64,000 nucleotides of DNA from Sciurus carolinensis (Eukaryota > Chordata > Mammalia > Rodentia > Sciuridae). The stretch lies in NCBI RefSeq assembly GCF_902686445.1, contig NC_062225.1:92368581-92432580 (forward strand), written 5' to 3'. Below, piece after piece: positions 58,840-64,000 of this stretch; within the stretch, counting starts at the first letter, position 1, and each line of letters begins with the position of its first letter. Below the pieces are notes generated by a model. It was not told the origin of the DNA. It saw only the letters and a program-made list of their open reading frames with translations, and did no database searches. A program made the translations under genes and the position numbers.

Positions 58840-60359
58840 TCAAAGGAGGCAGGTGGGTGGGTGGTAGAGACACCAGAACTGGAATTCAGAAGATGCAGGC
58901 TCTGGTCCTCTTCACTGGGAGATGTGCGGTGGTGGGCAGCAGACCCAGTCAGTGCTGAGATGCAGACCCTTCGTATCAATGGATGTCTAATATACAACTT
59001 ATAAGGCCTCTGCTCCTCTAAAATCATCCAGCTCACACACAGCAAAAATTCCAAGAAACTGAGAGTTGGTTTCCAGGATTAGTTTCACAGCATCCTACTT
59101 TGGTGTTCTAAACAGGGAGGGTTTAATCATTCAAAGTTATAGCAAGAAAATGACCGTGAGACCAGTTTGTATAAAATCTTCGTGGCCAGGAAACCCCTGA
59201 GGCATGTGACTATTCTGCAATTGGTACATCCTGATAATCAAAACCAGGAGGACATAGCACCACCTGAGTGACCACACACAGAGAGCAGCCTGGCCCACGT
59301 TAGGGGAGGTGGACAAGCAGGGGCACTCCATTTCCAACCAGCTTGCCATTTATTTCCAGCCAGCTTGTGGCCCTGCATGCAGCCCAGGGCGAGGGGTGGC
59401 CCCAGGTGTGCACCTTCACCCCACCTGTGCAGTGCACCAGGAAACAGGCTGCAGGCAGGGCTGCCACCCCACCAGGAGCTTGAGGGCTTGGATTGACAGG
59501 CCCCAGCTTCTAATGCTCAACAGCCAGGAGGAAAGAAAACAGAGGGCACCACACGAGGACCTGTGGCCGAGAGAGTCACTCTTCCAGCCTGAGAGCCGCA
59601 GGGAAGCGCCATCCACCTAGGACGAGGAGAGGGAAGGCGGAGGAGCACTGCCGCGCCCTAATGAGCAGCGCGCCAGTGGGAAGGGAGCAGGCTGCACTGT
59701 CAGCGGAGACCACCACCCCGTCCTCCCAACAGCAGAAAAAGGCTCCCTTGGGAAATTAAACCAGCCATTTTGGTGGATCTGTGAGAGAGCACGCAATTAG
59801 AATCACATCTTTTAGGAAACAAGGTCTCCTCATTTGTGCTCTTAGCTCGCTGCTGGACCCTGCAAGATGGATCTGCCGCTGCCTCCAGCCCTTGCTAAGG
59901 GAATCACGGCCCACAGGGGCGGGGGTTGGGGGGCAGATATTTTTTCTCAGTTAAGACTCTTGATTAGAAAATGAGCAAAAGTGATCAAATCACCACATTA
60001 AAGGAATAACTATTAGCTAACTCCTATTTTCCCAGGATCCAGACCCCCTGAAACTATTGAAAATGAACATTCCAACATTTTGAGATGCTATCTAAAGACT
60101 TGCAGTCCTGAGGAAGTTCAAGAGCATAGTAGCTGCAGAGAATCGCCCCATTCAGGACCTTAAACTCCAGGAACTCAGCTGGGATTATGATCTTGATGAG
60201 TGTCAGATCAGAAGGAAACACTCATGGACGAGGACAGAGCAGGACTTTCTGCTCCATTTAAAATCCCACTCACTCTTACAGCTGCTTCTCTGGCTCCTCC
60301 TCTCTTCTTTTCTTCTTCTAGATTGTGCAATGCCTGCTACCTTTGATCCAATTTTAGAA
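58840..60359. other. Unassigned sequence
   Basis: No repeat or gene recognised. 59740-59900 lacks repeat features and may be conserved non-coding DNA, but nothing visible proves it. Confidence 0.35.
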
Positions 60360-60650
60360 AATGTTTGAGTTTGACGTTACTAGGACACAAAGGAGGTAGT
60401 TTATGTTTGTATCAGTTAAGTCTTTCAAAATGACCATTAGTGACTTTAAAACTGCACAAGGTTATCTTACAAAGTTTGTAATTCTGATGCATATCCTAGT
60501 TTTTAAATTCTTTCATTCTGATTCAGATACTATGTATTTGCACAATTGCTATCATTAAGTCTAATTATATAATTAGCATAACATATGTGATCATGTAATT
60601 AAAATGTGCAATTATAATGTGCAATTACATAATTACAATGTGTGATGGCA
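60360..60650. other. AT-rich block with a 16-bp palindrome and TAATT clusters
   Basis: CTAATTATATAATTAG (60561-60576) is its own reverse complement. Downstream, GTAATTAAAATGTGCAATTA, ATGTGCAATTACATAATTAC and similar near-repeats follow to about 60641. It may be a homeodomain-site cluster or just low-complexity DNA. Confidence 0.4.
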
Positions 60651-61109
60651 CAGGGTGTAACATCCTTCTGAAATGTCAAGAAGAACTAGCCTTTGTTTGC
60701 ACAAGAGGTAGTTTTAAAGTTCAGCTTCACGTTTTTTTTTCCATGATGGAAATTCAAATATTATTTAAATTAACCACCTTAATTATGCTTGGGAAATAAT
60801 AATTATCTTCTCTTTTTTCATGTTTTTTCTAACTGATAAACTGGCAAGGAACTCTGAAATGTATCAAACTTGTTTGTTTATTTGAGTTTGGGAAAAGAAA
60901 AAATTATTAAAACTCCTGGCTAAATGAACAAGTCCCAAAACACACCCATGATCTAGCAAATCTGTACCTAAAATGTACCATTTCCTTTCATCACCAGCCC
61001 TGCGGCAACACACACCGGGCTCTGTCACCTGAGTGCTTCACGGCTCGCTCACGCGCACAAAATCCAGCACGTTAACTTTTCCTCCCCAACCTGCTCTTCC
61101 ACCCATGGT
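60651..61109. other. Unassigned sequence
   Basis: No repeat or gene recognised. Confidence 0.4.
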
Positions 61110-61283
61110 ACCGACCTTGGGGTTCTCAGGCTTCAGGATGAACCCAAATCCTCTGGAGAGCTGTTAATTTGGGTCCTGCCACTGGAGTTCCTGATTTGGC
61201 AGCCCAGAGTTAGTCAGAGAACTTGCATTTGTAACAGGCCCCAGGTTCCCTGCTGCTGCTGGTCTGGGGACACACCTGGAGAA
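61110..61283 (+). mobile_element. MER5A-type hAT-Charlie element, plus strand
   Basis: 'ttggggttctcaggcttcag' (61118), 'aaatcctctggagagctgtt' (61146), 'cctgatttggcagcccagag' (61191) and 'gaacttgcatttgtaacagg' (61219), then 'tgctgctgctggtctgggga', reproduce the MER5A order. Short non-autonomous DNA transposon, long dead. Confidence 0.75.
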
Positions 61284-61700
61284 TGATCCTCTTATCCTGC
61301 TCAGGTGTCCAGAGTCAGAAGTCCAAGCTCATTCTTGACTCCTCTCCCCTCCGCTGGCTCCCTCCATCCATCACTCACTGGCCACTGAGTCCTGTGGATT
61401 CTGCCACAGGGAAAACCCCCGAGGGACTTCTTGCCCTTCCCTCTGCCCCCCAACCCTGGCTTACCTCTGCTCGCCTGCGCCAGTTCCTGGATGTTTTCGC
61501 TCTCCTGGCTTCTTACACGGTTGGTCCCCACATGAGCGCTAATCTAGTCCCACTGCATCACTTCCTCACTGAACCAAGACCTGAAGGATGGCCAAGCTCC
61601 TCCACACGGCCTGGAGCCCATCTGGGCAGGCCGCTGCCTCTCCAGGCCTATTTCCAGAACCCTCTGCACCTGCTCCCCTTGCGAGGCAGGGCCTGACGCA
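61284..61700 (+). mobile_element. Probable ancient LINE fragment (L2-like), plus strand
   Basis: 'gctcattcttgactcctctc' (61327), 'tgagtcctgtggattctgcc' (61386) and 'ccaagctcctccacacggcc' (61591), with 'ctgcacctgctcccc' (61664), resemble an old mammalian interspersed repeat encoding a LINE-like peptide. The family name is uncertain. Confidence 0.4.
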
Positions 61701-61784
61701 CCCCAGAAATCAAGAGAGTCGTGGGTCAGGAACATACCCTGGGTGTAGGGCAACTGAAATTCCAGAGTTCAAAAAAGGTTAAAG

Positions 61785-62640
61785 ATTGCAAAGAAAGTCA
61801 GCCACAAATATCCACAATTGGGAAGTGAATTCATTCCAAACAAAATACAAATAATAGAGCAATACAATAGTAAACATGAAATAAAGTGCTTAGAATTCTC
61901 AGAGAAGTAAAGGCAATAAGGAGGGTGTATAGTAGCCATAAAAGTAGAATAATTAAGAAACAACCGAGATAAAAATAAGAAAATGTGAAAAAAGAACTGA
62001 TTGTAAATAATAGTAATAAAAAATATTCATTAAAATAAAACTTTTTAGAATTAGCATAAACTTTAAATAGATATATTACAGAAATAATAAGGAAAAAATG
62101 TCTGAGTAATTCATCCAGAGATGTGTTAACAAATGAAAAGCATTTTCATGCATGAGAGTTTAAGGCTCCAAAAGAACTTCTAAGAAGTTCCAGAAGATAA
62201 AATAAGTAAGACTTTGAAAGAAGCAATGTTTAAAAAAACCAAATTAAGTGCTTTTTTTTCTATAAAACTGAAGATGAGTCATCAGATTGAAAGCAACTAT
62301 CAGACATTAATCATAATTAAGTAAAATAAATTTATATTAAGATATGCCTAAGTGAAAATTCAAAAGACTAAGGATGGGAAGGCAGGAAATCTCCCAGAGA
62401 AAAGGCAGGGTACCCTGAAAACAGTGTCAGGTCAGCAGCAGCTGAGTCAGCAAAGAGTCAGTGCCAACCAGGGTGAATCAGGACCCCAGTGGGTTGAAGA
62501 AATATGATTTTTAACCAAAAATTTTATATCTAGCTAAACTAGTCCAAATGCGGAAAACTATTGTAATATACATATGCCAGGGTGCACTGCTACTTTGCAC
62601 ACCCTTTAATACAGAGTGAACTTTGATTATCTTCTTGTTA
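61785..62640 (+). mobile_element. Ancient HAL1/L1 remnant, plus strand
   Basis: A-rich sequence with 'taaggctccaaaagaacttc' (62161), 'atgagtcatcagattgaaag' (62274), 'cccagagaaaaggcaggg' (62393) and 'attttatatctagctaaact' (62520) in the order of a HAL1 ORF1 region. No frame survives. Confidence 0.6.
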
Positions 62641-62751
62641 AAAACAAGATAGAGGAAGGAGGTGGGATATGAGAAGCCATCACCAGCATGATTTGGTAGC
62701 CTTTATTATTATATCCACTTAACTCGGGTGAAAATGAATAGCAAAGATTAA

Positions 62752-62877
62752 GTTGTGAGCTAGGCATGGGGGCACAAACCTGGAGTCCCAGCTCCCAGGA
62801 GGCTGAGGCAAGAGAATTGCTTGAGCCCACAAGTTTGAGACCAGACTAGGCAACAAAGTGAGACCCCATCTCAAAAA
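62752..62877 (+). mobile_element. B1-type 7SL-derived SINE, plus strand
   Basis: 'ggcatgggggcacaaacctg' (62763), 'gtcccagctcccaggaggct' (62785), 'gaggcaagagaattgcttga' (62806) and 'gagaccagactaggcaacaa' (62837), ending 'gaccccatctcaaaaa' (62861), form a B1 monomer without an attached ID half. It contrasts with the composite at 5585-5760. The A-tail is short. Confidence 0.85.
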
Positions 62878-64000
62878 GTATATTTAGAAGTGGAAAAATA
62901 TACTTGGAGGACAAAGTATATGTCCTTTATCTACTTCAGAAAATATGATGAAAAACTCAAAGTTTTCAACAAAATTCATTATAATGTTAAATTATAAAGG
63001 TGAGCATAAAAAAGATATGCTCTATAGAAAATAGAGAAAATTTATATATGAAAAATAAGTTTATGTAAATAAGGAACAAAAGATACTATTGGAGATTGGA
63101 GATTGGTAAAAATACATTTAAAGAAAATAAGATGTTAACAGTAATTAGCATGTGTCGAATGGACAGGGGCAGGCTGTTGGCCCTGGGACTGTCCAAAGGC
63201 CACTGGCACCAGACGTTGCCCACAGGCTGCCCCGGGTGGAGTCTCCCGGTCAGTGGGAAACTGTGCTCCGGGTGTAACCCGCACACAGACATAGTGAAAG
63301 TGAATACTAGCCCCCACCATGCTGTGGAATGACCTCTCAGTGGCTGAAAGGACAGAGAACAAAGGTTAAAAAGGTTAAAAACCAGAAGAGATGTGTGGTG
63401 AATATTTTCATTCAACGTGAATAAGAGATGAAGCCGTGTCACTGTAAGCCCCTGAGATTCAGCAGCTTTGTTCTGCTGAACAACCTAGGACAGGCTGACT
63501 CGTGGGAGACCGGACAGAACACTGATGACCCGACTCTGCCCATCCGACATGATATGTGTACAATCTCCACTTGTGAACTAAGTTTTTAATAAACAGAGAC
63601 TGCTACTCCCTGCCTGGTGAGATCCGCCCCTCTGGCTGATGCGCTGAAGCAGGGAAGTGCCCGGCTACGTGTGTCTCTAACAGCCTTAGCTCATCTCCCA
63701 AAGAGAAGGAGCACGGAGGCTATTGGGAAGATCAGATGGAACCACGCTTCCTTAGTGCACTGGGTCCTCCCTGCTTGCTCTGCACCTGAGACTGAAGACG
63801 GCCTCCAGCACAGGGCCAGGGGTCCACCAGTGGCCATTCCAAAGCCTGGAGCCACATGAATCCCTCAGCACGACCAACGGGGGTCCAGACTGCACAGGTT
63901 CCACTCTGGGAATTCCTGACTCAGGGCACGCAGGGAGCCTGTCCTCACAGCCCAGGGAAGTGGGGAGCACACTCTCTCCTGAAATCCAGTGGAACAATCA
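62878..64000. other. Mostly unassigned sequence to the window end
   Basis: 62878-63125 is AT-rich. 63416-63510 ('aagcccctgagattcagcag', 'caacctaggacaggctgact') resembles the 3' end of an old LTR but is too short to name. 63600-64000 shows no gene or named repeat. Confidence 0.4.

Overview
The window is nuclear DNA of a squirrel-family rodent (Sciuridae: squirrels, marmots, ground squirrels). The call rests on its young repeats. These are a composite B1-dID SINE (5585-5760, minus), tRNA-derived ID SINEs (19924 and 51017), a simple 7SL-derived B1 (62752), and LINE-1 copies whose 3' ends carry a G-rich polypurine tract followed by a short A/T-rich tail. Older mammal-wide layers (MIR, L2, MER5A, MLT1/MaLR LTRs, HAL1/L1M) lie beneath. 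The species cannot be fixed from the sequence alone.

I find no protein-coding gene, exon series, tRNA, rRNA or small RNA gene that I can support in 64 kb. The only reading frames with recognisable protein homology are decayed LINE-1 ORF2/ORF1 remnants, chiefly 11044-12837 and 52168-52615. Other long open frames are by-products of GC-rich tandem repeats with no stop codons. The window reads as intergenic or deep-intronic DNA.

Layout. 0-10 kb: MLT1 LTR, an old HAL1/L1 remnant, two MaLR-type LTRs, the B1-dID SINE, a MIR, an L1 3' end and a hAT-like remnant. 10.4-15.1 kb: an ancient L1M copy split by a younger 5'-truncated L1 with a perfect 14-bp target-site duplication. 15-27 kb: mostly unique sequence with MLT1 pieces, an ID SINE, another old L1, and two AT-rich islands (20.15-20.42 and 25.2-26.0 kb) dense in homeodomain/PBX-type motifs. 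26-55 kb: a GC-rich stretch with at least six tandem arrays. These include a 33-unit array (32.06-33.05 kb) in which most units contain CACGTG, an 11-unit 58-bp array, an 18-bp array and a 57-bp array. The same stretch holds a solo MaLR LTR with a perfect 5-bp duplication and a twin-primed (5'-inverted) L1. 55.4-64 kb: a MaLR element with both LTRs (55466-57785, minus), L2 pieces, an AT-rich block with a 16-bp palindrome, MER5A, a HAL1 remnant and a B1.

Nothing here forms a pathway or operon. The content is a record of retroposition and tandem-repeat growth. Possible function is limited to the AT-rich islands (enhancer candidates, unproven) and the E-box-rich minisatellite (inference).
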